DNA of 64,000 nt from Actinomycetospora termitidis (GCF_030286555.1 NZ_JASVWF010000001.1:992001-1056000); one strand, 5' to 3'; shown: positions 41,546 to 50,902, counted from the first letter of the stretch. The notes: a model not told the origin generated them from the sequence alone. A program made the numbers and translations.

Positions 41546-43176
41546 CGCAGACCCTCGAGAAGCGCTCCGACCCGCCGTCGGGACCCCGCTCGCCCGGACG
41601 CGACCTGCTCGCGCTGGCGCGCAACACCTGGCGCGGGCTGACGAGCATGCGCACCGCGCTGATCCTGCTGTTCCTGCTGGCGCTCGCGGCCCTGCCCGGT
41701 GCGTTCCTCCCGCAGCGCGCGCCCAGCCCGCAGGCCGTGCGGGACTTCTTCACCGAGCACCCGACGCTCGCGCCGCTGCTCGACGGCGTCGGCCTGTTCG
41801 ACATCTTCGCGACGCCGTGGTTCTCGGCGATCTACCTGCTGCTGTTCGTGTCGCTCGTCGGGTGCCTCGTGCCGCGCACGTGGGAGCAGATCCGCGGGCT
41901 GCGGGCGCCCACGGTCGCCGTCCCGCGCAACCTCTCGCGCCTCCCGCACCACGCCTCCGGCGCCGACGACCGCACGCCCGACGAGGTGGTCGAGGCCGCC
42001 CGCACCCGCCTGCGTGGCTGGCAGGTCGACGTCCGTGAGGAGCCCGGCGGCACGCGCACGGTGTCGGCCGAGAAGGGCGCGCTGCGCGAGGTCGGCAACG
42101 TGGTGTTCCACATGAGCCTGCTGGCGCTGCTCGTGGGCATCGCGGTCGGCAAGCTGTTCGGATACGAGGGCAACGTCATCGTCATGGCCGACGGCTCGGA
42201 GTTCTGCAACTCCGGGATCCTCGCCTACGACACGTTCCGGCCCGGGGTGCGCGTGGACGGCACCGAGCTCGCCCCGTTCTGCCTCGACGTCGACCGCTTC
42301 ACCGCCCAGTACCGGCCCGACGGCGCGGCCGACTCGTTCGCCGCCGACGTCCGGTACTCCGACTCGGACGCCCTCGCGGACGGGACCCCGCCGGTGCCGA
42401 CGACGATCGCGGTCAACGACCCGCTCCGGCTCGACGGCGAGCGGGTCTACCTGCTCGGCCACGGCTACGCCCCGCAGTTCACCGTGACCTTCCCCGGCGG
42501 CGAGCAGCGGACGTTGGCCACGCAGTGGGAGCCGGTCGACCAGCGCACGTTCCTGTCCCAGGGCGCGACGAAGTTCGACCGGCCCGGGGTCACCGACGAG
42601 GTCGAGCGCCGCCGCACCCAGGTGGCGATCACCGGTCTGTTCGCGCCCACCTCGAGCGGCGGGTCGATCGTGACCTCGACCTACCCCGCGCTGACGAACC
42701 CCGAGGTGGCCGCCGACGTCTACCAGGGCGACCTCGGCCTCGACTCGGGCCGCGGGCAGTCGATCTTCGCGATCGACCAGACGATGGTCGACCAGGGCCG
42801 CCTGACCCGGATCGCCCGGGAGAACCTGGTCCCCGGGCAGACGATCGCGCTGCCCGACGGCACCCAGGTGCGCTTCGACTCGGTCAAGGAGTGGGTGAAC
42901 CTGCAGGTCTCCCACGACCCGGCCCAGGACGCGGTGCTCGTCGCGGCCGTCGCCCTGCTCGTCGGCATCACGCTCTCGCTGACGATCAAGCGGCGACGGT
43001 TCTGGGTGCGGGTGCGCCCGCTCGGTGACGATCCGGGCCCCGCGTCGCCCTCTACGACGGACCGTCGTAGCCTCGTGGAGATCGGTGGGCTCGCGCGCAC
43101 CGACCAGGCCGGGTACGGCGAGGAGTTCGAGCGGCTCCGCGACGACCTGCTGCGACCCCCCAACGGAGGTTCCTGA
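41542..43176 (+). CDS. resB: Cytochrome c biogenesis protein ResB (Ccs1)
   Basis: A 544-residue membrane protein of System II haem delivery. Helices near the N-terminus (LTSMRTALILLFLLALAALP, FSAIYLLLFVSLVGCLVPRT) and VFHMSLLALLVGIAVGKLFG precede a large extracytoplasmic domain, with a last helix (AVLVAAVALLVGITLSLTIK). The FHMS motif carries a conserved haem-ligand His candidate. ATG 41542 overlaps ccdA and its stop overlaps ccsB, so ccdA-resB-ccsB are coupled. ResB and CcsB form the haem exporter/ligase. Confidence 0.95.
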   Translation: MTQTLEKRSDPPSGPRSPGRDLLALARNTWRGLTSMRTALILLFLLALAALPGAFLPQRAPSPQAVRDFFTEHPTLAPLLDGVGLFDIFATPWFSAIYLLLFVSLVGCLVPRTWEQIRGLRAPTVAVPRNLSRLPHHASGADDRTPDEVVEAARTRLRGWQVDVREEPGGTRTVSAEKGALREVGNVVFHMSLLALLVGIAVGKLFGYEGNVIVMADGSEFCNSGILAYDTFRPGVRVDGTELAPFCLDVDRFTAQYRPDGAADSFAADVRYSDSDALADGTPPVPTTIAVNDPLRLDGERVYLLGHGYAPQFTVTFPGGEQRTLATQWEPVDQRTFLSQGATKFDRPGVTDEVERRRTQVAITGLFAPTSSGGSIVTSTYPALTNPEVAADVYQGDLGLDSGRGQSIFAIDQTMVDQGRLTRIARENLVPGQTIALPDGTQVRFDSVKEWVNLQVSHDPAQDAVLVAAVALLVGITLSLTIKRRRFWVRVRPLGDDPGPASPSTTDRRSLVEIGGLARTDQAGYGEEFERLRDDLLRPPNGGS

Positions 43177-44150
43177 TGGGCGTCGACGCCCCCCTCGGCG
43201 ACTTCGGCGACGTGCTGTACTACTCGGCGCTCGCGGTCTACATCCTCGCGATGGTGCTGCACGCCGTGGAGCACGGCCTGCTGCGCCGCGCGGAGCCCGC
43301 CGCCGTCGAGGCGCCGGTCCCGGCCGCCGTCGGCGCCGGCTCCGACACGATCCCGACGACGGGTGCCGGCTCCGGGCCCCCGGCCCGAGCGCCCCGGTCG
43401 TCCTCCGAGCGCTTCGGGCGCATGGGCGTCTCGCTGACGGTGCTCGGCTTCGCGCTGCACGCCGCGATGCTGATCGTCCGCGGCGTGGCGGCGGGCCGCG
43501 CGCCGTGGGGCAACATGTACGAGTTCACGGCCGCCGTGTGCCTCGTCGGCGTCGGGGCGTGGCTGGTGGTGCTCTACCGCCGCCCCGAGCTCCGCCGGCT
43601 CGGCGTCTTCGTGCTGCTGCCGGTGATCCTGCTGATGTTCCTCGGCGGAACGGTGCTCTACACCCAGACCGCGCCGGTCGTGCCCGCGCTGCGCTCCTAC
43701 TGGCTCGCGATCCACGTGACCGCGGCCGTGATCTCCTCGGGGATCCTGCTCTTCGCCGGCGTCGCGAGCGTGCTCTACCTGCTGCGCTCGGCGTACGACT
43801 CGAGCGGCCGGATGGCGTGGACCGCGAAGCTCCCCGCCGCGGCGGTGCTGGACCGGGTCGCGTACCGCGCCACCGCGGTCGCGTTCCCGATCTGGACCTT
43901 CGCCGTCATCACCGGCGCGATCTGGGCCGAGGCCGCGTGGGGCCGCTACTGGGGCTGGGACCCCAAGGAGACCACCGCGTTCATCGCGTGGGTCGTCTAC
44001 GCCTGCTACCTGCACGCCCGCTCGACGGCGGGGTGGCGGGGCCGGCGTGCGGCCACCATCAACGTGGTCGGGTTCGCGGTGATGGTGTTCAACCTGTTCT
44101 TCGTCAACCTCGTCGTCACGGGCCTGCACTCGTACGCCGGCGTCGGCTGA
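43176..44150 (+). CDS. ccsB: Cytochrome c biogenesis protein CcsB (ResC/CcsA)
   Basis: A 324-residue haem-handling membrane protein. The tryptophan-rich WWD motif appears as WGRYWGWDPKETTAFIAWVV, with haem-ligand His in YLHARSTAGW, RGVAAGRAPWGNMYEFTAAV and SYWLAIHVTAAVISSGILLF. ATG 43176 overlaps the resB stop (TGATG). It completes System II, which attaches haem to CxxCH of c-type cytochromes outside the membrane. Residues 40-75 are a low-complexity linker between helix 1 and the core. Confidence 0.95.
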   Translation: MGVDAPLGDFGDVLYYSALAVYILAMVLHAVEHGLLRRAEPAAVEAPVPAAVGAGSDTIPTTGAGSGPPARAPRSSSERFGRMGVSLTVLGFALHAAMLIVRGVAAGRAPWGNMYEFTAAVCLVGVGAWLVVLYRRPELRRLGVFVLLPVILLMFLGGTVLYTQTAPVVPALRSYWLAIHVTAAVISSGILLFAGVASVLYLLRSAYDSSGRMAWTAKLPAAAVLDRVAYRATAVAFPIWTFAVITGAIWAEAAWGRYWGWDPKETTAFIAWVVYACYLHARSTAGWRGRRAATINVVGFAVMVFNLFFVNLVVTGLHSYAGVG

Positions 44151-44244
44151 GATCTTCCCTCGTTCGGGGTGTCCGGATCGTCCCGGGCGGATACGGTCGT
44201 GCGCCGGTACGGCCCGTGATCGCCCGGAGGGACTCGAGACGACG

Positions 44245-45384
44245 ATGGACGCCCGACCCGACGAGAACGAGGCGGCCGGAGAGGGCCCGGCGGAGGGGGC
44301 GCCCGCCGCGGGCGAGCCCTCCGCGGAGACCACGCACCAGGTCGACACCGCGGGCGCCGCGCGGGCGGACGTGCGTCGTCCCGGTGAGCCCGAGGCCGCC
44401 CCGCCGCCGCGCCCGTCGGCCCTCGCACCCCTGCAGCCCGGCCCGACGGACCTGTCGTCCGCGCAGCTGCTGCGCCCCACCCGGCCCGCCCCGCAGACCG
44501 GGTGGCGCCGGGCCGTCTACGTCGCGAGCGGCGGCCTGGTCAACCCGGGGGAGAGCGAGGCCGACGTGGCCCGCCGGGAGCTCGTCGGGCGGGTGAACCA
44601 GCCGCTCGCGGGCTGCTACAAGATCGCGATGCTGAGCCTCAAGGGCGGCGTCGGGAAGACCACGACGACGGCGTCGCTCGGCTCCACCTTCGCCTCGCTG
44701 CGCGGCGACCGGGTGGTCGCCGTCGACGCGAACCCCGACCGCGGCACGCTCGCGGAGAAGGTGCCCGTGGAGACGACGGCCACGGTGCGGCACCTGCTGC
44801 GCGACGCCGCGCTCGTCCGGCGTTACTCCGACGTCCGGGCGTACACCTCGCAGGGACCCTCGCGGCTCGAGGTGCTCGCCAGCGACCAGGACCCGGCGGT
44901 CTCCGAGGCCTTCAGCGAGCTGGACTACCGGCGCACCGTCGACCTGCTCGAGCACTTCTACAACATCGTGCTCACCGACTGCGGCACCGGACTGATGCAC
45001 TCGGCGATGCGCGGGGTGCTGGACGTGGCCGACTCGCTGGTGGTGGTCTCGTCGTCCTCGATCGACGGGGCGCTGTCCGCCTCGGCGACGCTGGACTGGC
45101 TGGACGCGCACGGCTACGGCGACCTGGTGGCCCGCTCCGTCGCGGTCATCAACTACGTGCGCCGCTCGTCCGGCGGGGTCGACCTCGACCGCGTGGCCGA
45201 GCACTTCGCCGGCCGCTGCCGGGCGGTCGCCCGGCTGCCGTTCGACCCGCACCTCGACGAGGGCGCCCAGATCCACCTCGAGCAGCTCGCGCCCCGGACG
45301 CGTACCGCCATGCTCGAGCTCGCGGCCCTCGTGGCCGACGACTTCCCGCGCGCCGGCTCCCGCATCCGCATCGGCCCGCGCTGA
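44245..45384 (+). CDS. MinD/ParA-family ATPase with disordered N-terminal extension
   Basis: A 379-residue P-loop ATPase. Residues 1-110 are Pro/Ala/Glu-rich and disordered. The deviant Walker A KGGVGKTTTTASLGSTFASL begins at residue 133, the A' block is VVAVDANPDRGTLAEK, and LTDCGTGLMHSAMRGVLDVA with VVVSSSSIDGALSAS complete the SIMIBI fold. It resembles the actinobacterial EspI/CpsD-like MinD group and lies at the Rv0530 position after the ccs genes. ATG 44245 lies 12 nt after a GGAGGG (44227-44232), a long spacing. Roles in secretion or cell-pole organisation are known for relatives; none is shown here. It is convergent with the next gene. Confidence 0.85.
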   Translation: MDARPDENEAAGEGPAEGAPAAGEPSAETTHQVDTAGAARADVRRPGEPEAAPPPRPSALAPLQPGPTDLSSAQLLRPTRPAPQTGWRRAVYVASGGLVNPGESEADVARRELVGRVNQPLAGCYKIAMLSLKGGVGKTTTTASLGSTFASLRGDRVVAVDANPDRGTLAEKVPVETTATVRHLLRDAALVRRYSDVRAYTSQGPSRLEVLASDQDPAVSEAFSELDYRRTVDLLEHFYNIVLTDCGTGLMHSAMRGVLDVADSLVVVSSSSIDGALSASATLDWLDAHGYGDLVARSVAVINYVRRSSGGVDLDRVAEHFAGRCRAVARLPFDPHLDEGAQIHLEQLAPRTRTAMLELAALVADDFPRAGSRIRIGPR

Positions 45385-45408
45385 GGCTGCCGCGCGGGCG
45401 ACGGGCGG

Positions 45409-45660
45409 TCAGGAGGTGCTGGGCGGGTCCTCGCGGCCGCGCCGGACCTGCTCGTCGAGGCTGCGGAGGAACTCGGGGTCGTCGTCCGGGGCGACCGGGC
45501 GCGTGCGCCGGGGCGGACCGCCGGCGGGCCGGGTCGGCCCGGTGGGCGCGTCCTCGTCGGTGGCACCGGGCCCCGTGGCGAGCGCCTGAGCGGACACGGC
45601 CTTCCAGAGCAGGACCCCGACCGCCACCAGCACCATCACCGCGACGACGAACAGCACCAC
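45409..45660 (-). CDS. Small single-helix membrane protein (83 aa)
   Basis: An 83-residue protein with one N-terminal membrane helix (VVLFVVAVMVLVAVGVLLWK) and a Pro/Arg/Asp-rich soluble tail ending FLRSLDEQVRRGREDPPSTS. GTG 45660 has GGAGGAGG about 8 nt upstream; GTG 45669 is in frame but too close to that site. I do not recognise it. It lies between the ATPase gene (convergent) and bldC (same strand), with a terminator in between. Confidence 0.65.
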   Translation of the reverse strand: MVLFVVAVMVLVAVGVLLWKAVSAQALATGPGATDEDAPTGPTRPAGGPPRRTRPVAPDDDPEFLRSLDEQVRRGREDPPSTS

Positions 45661-45845
45661 GTCACGCACCTCCTCCGCGCCCCCCGACCCCGAGGGGTCG
45701 ATCGATCGACGGCGACCCGTCGCGCGCAACGCTACCCGTCGTCCGGGATGTCCGGGGGTCGAGCGGACCGGGACCGTCGGGTGGACGGCTCGTGACGACG
45801 AGCGGGGTCCGGGTCACGGCGCGGTCACGCCCCCGGCACGACGAA

Positions 45846-45881
45846 GGCCCGGACCCACGGCCGCAGCCGTGGACCCGGGCC
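45846..45881. terminator. Terminator hairpin after bldC
   Basis: Arms GGCCCGGACCCACGGC (45846-45861) and GCCGTGGACCCGGGCC (45866-45881) pair with two mismatches around a CGCA loop. It starts 22 bp beyond the bldC stop on the minus strand. No T-run follows. Confidence 0.7.
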
Positions 45882-45902
45882 CTCGTCCCGACGTCGGTCG
45901 GG

Positions 45903-46106
45903 TCAGGCGTGCGCCTCGCTGGTGAGGCCGTCGAGCAGCGTGCGGACCTCGGACTCGCGGAAGCGGCGGTGGCCACCCGGCGTGCGGATGGAGCCGATCC
46001 GGCCGGCCGCGGCCCAGCGCGTGACGGTCTTGGGGTCGACGCGGAACATCGCGGCGACCTCGCCGGGGGTCATCAGACGCTCGGTCGCCTCGGGTGCGAT
46101 GGTCAT
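45903..46106 (-). CDS. bldC: Developmental regulator BldC (MerR-like HTH)
   Basis: A 67-residue DNA-binding protein. RLMTPGEVAAMFRVDPKTVT then RWAAAGRIGSIRTPGGHRRF and RESEVRTLL are nearly the Streptomyces BldC sequence as I recall it. BldC binds head-to-tail on direct repeats and holds back entry into development. ATG 46106 has GGAGGTG 6-8 nt upstream. It is monocistronic: a promoter at 46235-46263 precedes it and a hairpin follows. The window thus contains homologues of bldC, bldN and rsbN; whether this organism sporulates cannot be told from this stretch. Confidence 0.93.
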   Translation of the reverse strand: MTIAPEATERLMTPGEVAAMFRVDPKTVTRWAAAGRIGSIRTPGGHRRFRESEVRTLLDGLTSEAHA

Positions 46107-46234
46107 GCTGCACCTCCTCGGGCCCGCGGGCCCGACTTCCCAGGGTTCTGACGCCCGGTGCGGCCCGGAGGTGGGTCGCGGGGCGGAGCAGACGAACTGG
46201 AGCGATCGTGACATCGCACCCCCCACGTACTCGA

Positions 46235-46263
46235 ACGCTAGTGCCGAGGTAAAAGGTTCACAA
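46235..46263 (-). promoter_or_regulatory. Predicted bldC promoter
   Basis: On the minus strand TTGTGA (46258-46263) and TAGCGT (46235-46240) are spaced by exactly 17 bp in an unusually AT-rich patch. Transcription would begin near 46228, giving a leader of about 120 nt before the bldC start. Confidence 0.6.
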
Positions 46264-46325
46264 AGGCAGGAATCGGACGATCGGGCCGCGCGCTCCGTCC
46301 GGGCCGCGCGCCTACCCTGGGTCCC

Positions 46326-46625
46326 GTGGGAAGTGCAGAACCCGGTCGCGACGGCCGCACCGGCGCGCTCGTGCTCGCCGTCGTCGCCTACGTGGGTGCC
46401 CGGCTCGTGCTGGTGGCGGTGATCGCCGGCGTGCTGGTCCTGGTCGGCCTGCCGCTGCTCGTCGCCCTGCTGATCGCCCTGGTCCTGGCCCTGCCGCTCT
46501 CGCTCGTGCTGTTCCGGCCGCTGCGCGCCCGGCTCACCACCGAGATCGCCGCGGCCACCGCCACCCGTCGTGAGCAGCGCGAACGCCTCCGGGCGGAGCT
46601 GCGGGGCGACGCCTCGCCGGAGTAG
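46326..46625 (+). CDS. DUF4229 family membrane protein
   Basis: A 99-residue protein with two membrane helices (ALVLAVVAYVGARLVLVAVI, LPLLVALLIALVLALPLSLV) and a basic cytoplasmic helix (RPLRARLTTEIAAATATRRE), the DUF4229 layout. GTG 46326 is 7 nt after a TACCCT box (46313-46318), so it is probably leaderless. It lies next to menA, as in other actinobacteria. Function is unknown. A perfect hairpin separates it from convergent menA. Confidence 0.82.
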   Translation: MGSAEPGRDGRTGALVLAVVAYVGARLVLVAVIAGVLVLVGLPLLVALLIALVLALPLSLVLFRPLRARLTTEIAAATATRREQRERLRAELRGDASPE

Positions 46626-46641
46626 CGGGCGCCGAGCACCC

Positions 46642-46689
46642 ACGAACGGGCCGTTCGTCACGGAAGAAGGTGACGAACGGCCCGTTCGT
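46642..46689. terminator. Perfect 20-bp-arm bidirectional terminator
   Basis: Arms 46642-46661 and 46670-46689 are perfect reverse complements (ACGAACGGGCCGTTCGTCAC) around loop GGAAGAAG. The left arm is itself palindromic at ACGAACGGGCCGTTCGT. It lies between the convergent DUF4229 and menA stops and fits neither gene's coding sequence. Confidence 0.88.
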
Positions 46690-46707
46690 ACGTTCGAGAG
46701 GTGGGCG

Positions 46708-47583
46708 TCAGGGCACCAGCGCGAGCCCGATCGCCGTCCCGACCGCCCACACGAGCAGCGCGATCCCGGTGCTCTGCAGGACCGGGATCAGGGCCGGGCC
46801 GCGCGCCCCACCGAGCACCCGGCGCAGCGCGGGCACCAGGACGGCGAGGGCCAGCAGGCCCAGCAACGCCCACGGCGCGCGCAGGCTCAGCACGAGGCTC
46901 ATGCCCAGCGGGACCACGACGAGAGCGGCGTACATCACACGCGTGTCCCGCTCACCGAGCAGCACGGCCAAGGTCCGTTTACCCGCGACGGTGTCCGACG
47001 GGACGTCGCGCAGGTTGTTCGCGACGAGCACCGCGCAGGAGAGCAGCCCGACCCCGACCGCGGTACCGATCCCGAGCCCGCTCACCCGGCCGGACTGCGT
47101 GTACTCGGTGCCCAGCACCGCCACCGGCCCGAAGAACAGGAAGACCGCGACCTCGCCGAGCCCGCGGTAGCCGTAGGGCGACGAGCCGCCGGTGTAGAAC
47201 CACGCCCCCGCGATACAGATCGCCCCGATGATCAGCAGCCACCACGCCCCGCTGACCGCGAGCAGCGCGAGGCCCGCCAGCGCCCCGACACCGAGGCACA
47301 CGAACGCGGCCCGGCGGACGGCGTCGGGCGACGCCGCCCGCGAGCCGACCAGGCGCATCGGGCCGACCCGGTCGTCGTCGGTCCCGCGGATGCCGTCGGA
47401 GTAGTCGTTCGCGAAGTTGACGCCGATGACCATCGCCATCGCGACGACGAGCGCGAGGACGGCCGCGACCGGACTGAACGCGCCGGCACTCGCCGCCGCG
47501 CCGCTGCCCGCCACGACGGGGGCGATCGCGTTCGGCAGCGTGCGGGGACGCGCGCCCTCCACCCATTCGACGACGGTTGCCAT
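46708..47583 (-). CDS. menA: 1,4-dihydroxy-2-naphthoate polyprenyltransferase
   Basis: A 291-residue UbiA-family membrane enzyme attaching the isoprenoid tail in menaquinone synthesis. The first Asp-rich motif is [20 protein letters not shown] and the second is [20 protein letters not shown]; about eight or nine helices are predicted. The start GTG/ATG region reads [20 protein letters not shown] with ATG 47583. It is on the minus strand, 15 bp downstream of the secreted-protein gene's stop, so it may be co-transcribed with it. Confidence 0.95.
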   Translation of the reverse strand: MATVVEWVEGARPRTLPNAIAPVVAGSGAAASAGAFSPVAAVLALVVAMAMVIGVNFANDYSDGIRGTDDDRVGPMRLVGSRAASPDAVRRAAFVCLGVGALAGLALLAVSGAWWLLIIGAICIAGAWFYTGGSSPYGYRGLGEVAVFLFFGPVAVLGTEYTQSGRVSGLGIGTAVGVGLLSCAVLVANNLRDVPSDTVAGKRTLAVLLGERDTRVMYAALVVVPLGMSLVLSLRAPWALLGLLALAVLVPALRRVLGGARGPALIPVLQSTGIALLVWAVGTAIGLALVP

Positions 47584-47598
47584 GGAGCAGCAGGTTAG

Positions 47599-48909
47599 TC
47601 AGCAGGCCGGCGGCGCGGCGTCCGTGGCCATCCAGGCCGCCGGCACCCAGCCCACGCCCGCGGGCGCCTCCGGCGTCGCCGGGACGGTGTCGATGCGCAG
47701 CCAGTCCGCGCTGTCGCCGCGTCGCCCACTCACCGTCTCCCCGGACGCGCGGCACTGCACGTCCAGCCGGGCGGCGTTCCCGACGACGGCCGTCTGCGCG
47801 GCCGCGGCGCTCGGCGACGCGCGGACCGCCACGGGGGCGTCCGGGCTGTCGGCGGTGGCGAGGTGCACGTCGGCCGGGTCCTCGCCGGCCTGGCCGGTCC
47901 AGAGGTAGTCGACGGTCACCCAGCCGTTGTCCGACAGGCCGACCGCCTCGAACACCCCGTCGGCGAGGTCGATCCCGGCCGGGTTGGCCACCTCGCGACC
48001 GAAGCCGTCCTCGCCGTCGTGGTACCCGTCGTCGTGCGCGGCCTGCGCCTGCGGGGTCCCCTGCGGCAGGTCGCCCCACTGCTCGCGCGGCGGTGCGGCG
48101 TTCCAGTAGTCGTCGCCCACGTTCCACGGGCCGACGTCCCAGACGGGCGCGATCGCGCACTTCCCGCCCGGCCCGCAGACCCGGACGCTGTAGTCGCCGG
48201 TGCGGTCCGCGTCGAGGGCCCGGCGCGAGGGCAGGGCGACGAACATGTCGTGCTCGGTGATGACGTGGCCGTTCGCGGTCGTACCTCCAACGAGGCCTTC
48301 GCGGGTGGCGAACACCCGGTAGGACGCCCGCGGGGTGACCGTCCGGGAGGTCGACTCGTCGCGATCGGCGTGCACCGTGACCGATCGCACGGTGGGACCA
48401 CTGCTCGGGGACGGCCCCGCCGGCGCCACGAGCGTCAGCCGCAGCGCCACGGTCCGGGCCGGGGCGTCGAGCACGGCGGGCTCGCCCGGTGCGGCCGGTG
48501 TCCACTCCGACCAGCGACCCGCGTCGTCCCGCCCCCGCACGTCCACCGTCACCGCGCTCCCGGCCGGGACGTCCGCCACGACCGGGACCGCCAGGCGGTT
48601 CACCGGGCGGGCGAACGTGTGCGTGCCGAGGTCGAGGAGACCGCGGCGCTGCGCTCCGCGCAGACTGCCCGGCCGCTCGCCGTCGCGCGGGGACGCCAGG
48701 CGCGCTGCACCCGCTGCGACCTGCACGTTCACCGCGTCGCCCGCCAGCTCCGGCCGCCAGGTCTGGGCGTCCACCCCGGGGGAGACGACGCCGGGGGTGG
48801 ACGGCGGGGCACCGACCGCCGCCATCGCGCCGCCGAGCAGCAGGACCGCGGTGGCGATCAGGGCGGGGAGCAGGACGCGCCGTCGCCGCGCCGGCCGGGG
48901 GGTGCGCAT
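47599..48909 (-). CDS. Secreted protein with a barrel-like central domain and SH3-like C-terminus
   Basis: A 436-residue exported protein. An Arg-rich N-terminus and hydrophobic segment (RRRRVLLPALIATAVLLLGG, then AMAAVGAPP) form a signal peptide. Residues about 40-190 look like beta-sandwich repeats. Residues about 200-330 contain YRVFATREGLVGGTTANGHV, ALPSRRALDADRTGDYSVRV and CGPGGKCAIAPVWDVGPWN, reminiscent of double-psi barrel (RlpA/expansin-like) folds. The C-terminal ~90 residues resemble an SH3-like cell-wall-binding unit ending PPAC. ATG 48909. I infer a cell-wall-associated role; no family is certain. It is divergent from menD over 229 bp containing the palindrome CCGGACCGGTCCGG (49005-49018). 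Confidence 0.65.
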   Translation of the reverse strand: MRTPRPARRRRVLLPALIATAVLLLGGAMAAVGAPPSTPGVVSPGVDAQTWRPELAGDAVNVQVAAGAARLASPRDGERPGSLRGAQRRGLLDLGTHTFARPVNRLAVPVVADVPAGSAVTVDVRGRDDAGRWSEWTPAAPGEPAVLDAPARTVALRLTLVAPAGPSPSSGPTVRSVTVHADRDESTSRTVTPRASYRVFATREGLVGGTTANGHVITEHDMFVALPSRRALDADRTGDYSVRVCGPGGKCAIAPVWDVGPWNVGDDYWNAAPPREQWGDLPQGTPQAQAAHDDGYHDGEDGFGREVANPAGIDLADGVFEAVGLSDNGWVTVDYLWTGQAGEDPADVHLATADSPDAPVAVRASPSAAAAQTAVVGNAARLDVQCRASGETVSGRRGDSADWLRIDTVPATPEAPAGVGWVPAAWMATDAAPPAC

Positions 48910-49138
48910 GCCCGGCAGACAACCCCCGACGGCGACCGCCGTCGGGCAGGACGCGCCGGGCTCCACCCCGTCGGGGGTCGCCCGTCCGGGCCGTCCGCCA
49001 CGCACCGGACCGGTCCGGACCAGTCGTCGGGACGGGCGGGGCGGATGTGGGTGTCGGGCCGGCCCGGACGGGGTCGCGATGGTGATGCCCGCGTCCTCGG
49101 GCGGCCGGGAGCGGCGGCGCTGGATACCGTGGAGCGTC

Positions 49139-50902
49139 GTGACCCCGTCGACCCTGCAGGCCCGCGTGGTCGTCGACGAGTGGGTCCGGGGCGGGATCCG
49201 CGAGGTCGTCGCCTGCCCGGGCTCGCGCAACGCCCCGCTGCTGCTGGCCGTGCACGACGCCGAGGCCGCCGGACGGCTGCGCCTGCACGTCCGGATCGAC
49301 GAGCGCTCGGCCGGCTTCCTCGCCGTCGGGCTGGCCGCGCGCTCGGCCCGTCCGGTGCCCGTGGTGGTGACCTCCGGGACCGCGGTCGCGAACCTGCACC
49401 CGGCGGTGCTGGAGGCCTCGCACGCCGGCGTCCCGCTCGTCGTGGCGAGCGCGGACCGGCCGCTCGAGCTCGTCGGCACCGGCGCCAACCAGACGGTCGA
49501 CCAGGCCGACCTGTTCGGTGGCGCGGTCCGCGCCGCGATCACGCTGCCGCTGGCCGAGGAGCGCCCGCGCGCCGCGGCGGGCTGGCGCGCGGCGGTCTGC
49601 CGGGCGCTGGATCGCGCCCGCGGCACCACCACGGCCGACCCCGGCCCGGTCCAGCTCGACCTGCCGCTGCGCGAGCCCCTCGTCTCGGACACCGAGGAGC
49701 CGTTCCCCGCCTGGGCGGAGGGCCGCCCGGGCGGGGGTCCGTGGACCGCGGTGGCCCCGCGGACCTCGTGGGTCGAGGCGCTCGACCTCTCCGATTCGGT
49801 CCCGACGATGGTCGTGGCCGGGCACGGCGCCGAGGCGCCCGACGGCCTGCCGGACGCCGTGCCGGTCCTGGCCGAACCGACCTCCCCGCTGTGGGGCCGG
49901 TCGCTGCGCGCGGGTCCCCGCCTCGTCGAGGCCGCCCTGGACGGCACTGCGCCGGACCTGCTGCCCGGGCGCGTCGTGGTCGTCGGCCGCCCGACCCTGC
50001 ACCGGTCGATCTCCCGCCTGCTCTCCGACCCGCGCGTCGAGGTGCTCGTCGTCCCGTCCTCGGGTCCCGACGGTGCCCGTCCCGGGTGGACCGACGTGGC
50101 CGCGACCGCGACCCGGGTCGGCGCCCTGCCCGCGCCGGCCGCCTGGGGGCTCGACCTCGCCTTCGACGCCCGGGTCCGCGAGGCCGACGCCCTGGTGGCG
50201 GACGCGGTCGGGCCCGACCCCGGGTCCGGTCCCGCCCTCGCGGCCGCGACCGCCCGCGCGCTGCCGCCGGGCGCGCTGTTCGTCGTCGGTTCGTCGAGCC
50301 CGGTGCGGGACGTCGCGCTCGCCGCGGCGCCCCGCGACGACCTCGCCGTGCTCTCCGCCCGCGGGGTCTCCGGCATCGACGGCGCCGTCTCGTTCGCCAC
50401 CGGGGCCGCCCTCGCGCACGGTGGCCCGACGTACGCCCTGCTCGGCGACCTGACGTTCCTCCACGACGCCGGCGGCCTGCTCGTCGCCGCCGGCGAGCCG
50501 CGGCCCGAGCTCGTGGTCGTCGTCGCGAACGACGACGGCGGGAGCGTCTTCAGCACCCTCGAGCAGGGGGCTCCCGCCCACGCCGCGGCGTTCGAGCGGA
50601 TGTTCGCCACGCCGCACGGCGCCGACCTGGCGTCCCTGTGCCGCGCCTACGGGGTGGGGCACACCCTGCTGCGCGACACCGACGACGGCTCCCTGGCGGA
50701 GGCCCTCGCCCCGACCGGTCGGCCCGGTGTCCGGGTCGTCGAGGTGCCCGTGGACCGTCACACCCGCCGTGACCAGGCCGATCGTTCGCGTGACGCCGCT
50801 CGCGCCGCGGTGGCCGAACGGGACATCCCGGGTACTGCGGGGGAGCGCGATCACCGGGAGGGCACCAACCCGATCGGTAGCATCGTCGGTGACGGCGGAT
50901 GA
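49139..50902 (+). CDS. menD: 2-succinyl-5-enolpyruvyl-6-hydroxy-3-cyclohexene-1-carboxylate synthase
   Basis: A 587-residue ThDP enzyme for the committed step of menaquinone synthesis (isochorismate plus 2-oxoglutarate). The N-terminal part has VVACPGSRNAPLLLAVHDAE, HVRIDERSAGFLAVGLAARS (catalytic Glu) and VVVTSGTAVANLHPAVLEAS; the ThDP-binding part has YALLGDLTFLHDAGGLLVAA (GDLT-type motif) and VVANDDGGSVFSTLEQGA. GTG 49139 follows TACCGT (49125-49130) by 8 nt. The C-terminal ~40 residues are a charged extension beyond the usual end. It is followed after 26 nt by the Mrp operon. Confidence 0.95.
   Translation: MTPSTLQARVVVDEWVRGGIREVVACPGSRNAPLLLAVHDAEAAGRLRLHVRIDERSAGFLAVGLAARSARPVPVVVTSGTAVANLHPAVLEASHAGVPLVVASADRPLELVGTGANQTVDQADLFGGAVRAAITLPLAEERPRAAAGWRAAVCRALDRARGTTTADPGPVQLDLPLREPLVSDTEEPFPAWAEGRPGGGPWTAVAPRTSWVEALDLSDSVPTMVVAGHGAEAPDGLPDAVPVLAEPTSPLWGRSLRAGPRLVEAALDGTAPDLLPGRVVVVGRPTLHRSISRLLSDPRVEVLVVPSSGPDGARPGWTDVAATATRVGALPAPAAWGLDLAFDARVREADALVADAVGPDPGSGPALAAATARALPPGALFVVGSSSPVRDVALAAAPRDDLAVLSARGVSGIDGAVSFATGAALAHGGPTYALLGDLTFLHDAGGLLVAAGEPRPELVVVVANDDGGSVFSTLEQGAPAHAAAFERMFATPHGADLASLCRAYGVGHTLLRDTDDGSLAEALAPTGRPGVRVVEVPVDRHTRRDQADRSRDAARAAVAERDIPGTAGERDHREGTNPIGSIVGDGG

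Noticed and set aside
46252..46267. Possible Rex site upstream of bldC (TTGTGAACC on the minus strand)
   Set aside because: Only one half-site is convincing; the sequence is better explained as a -35 element with a 17-bp spacer to TAGCGT.
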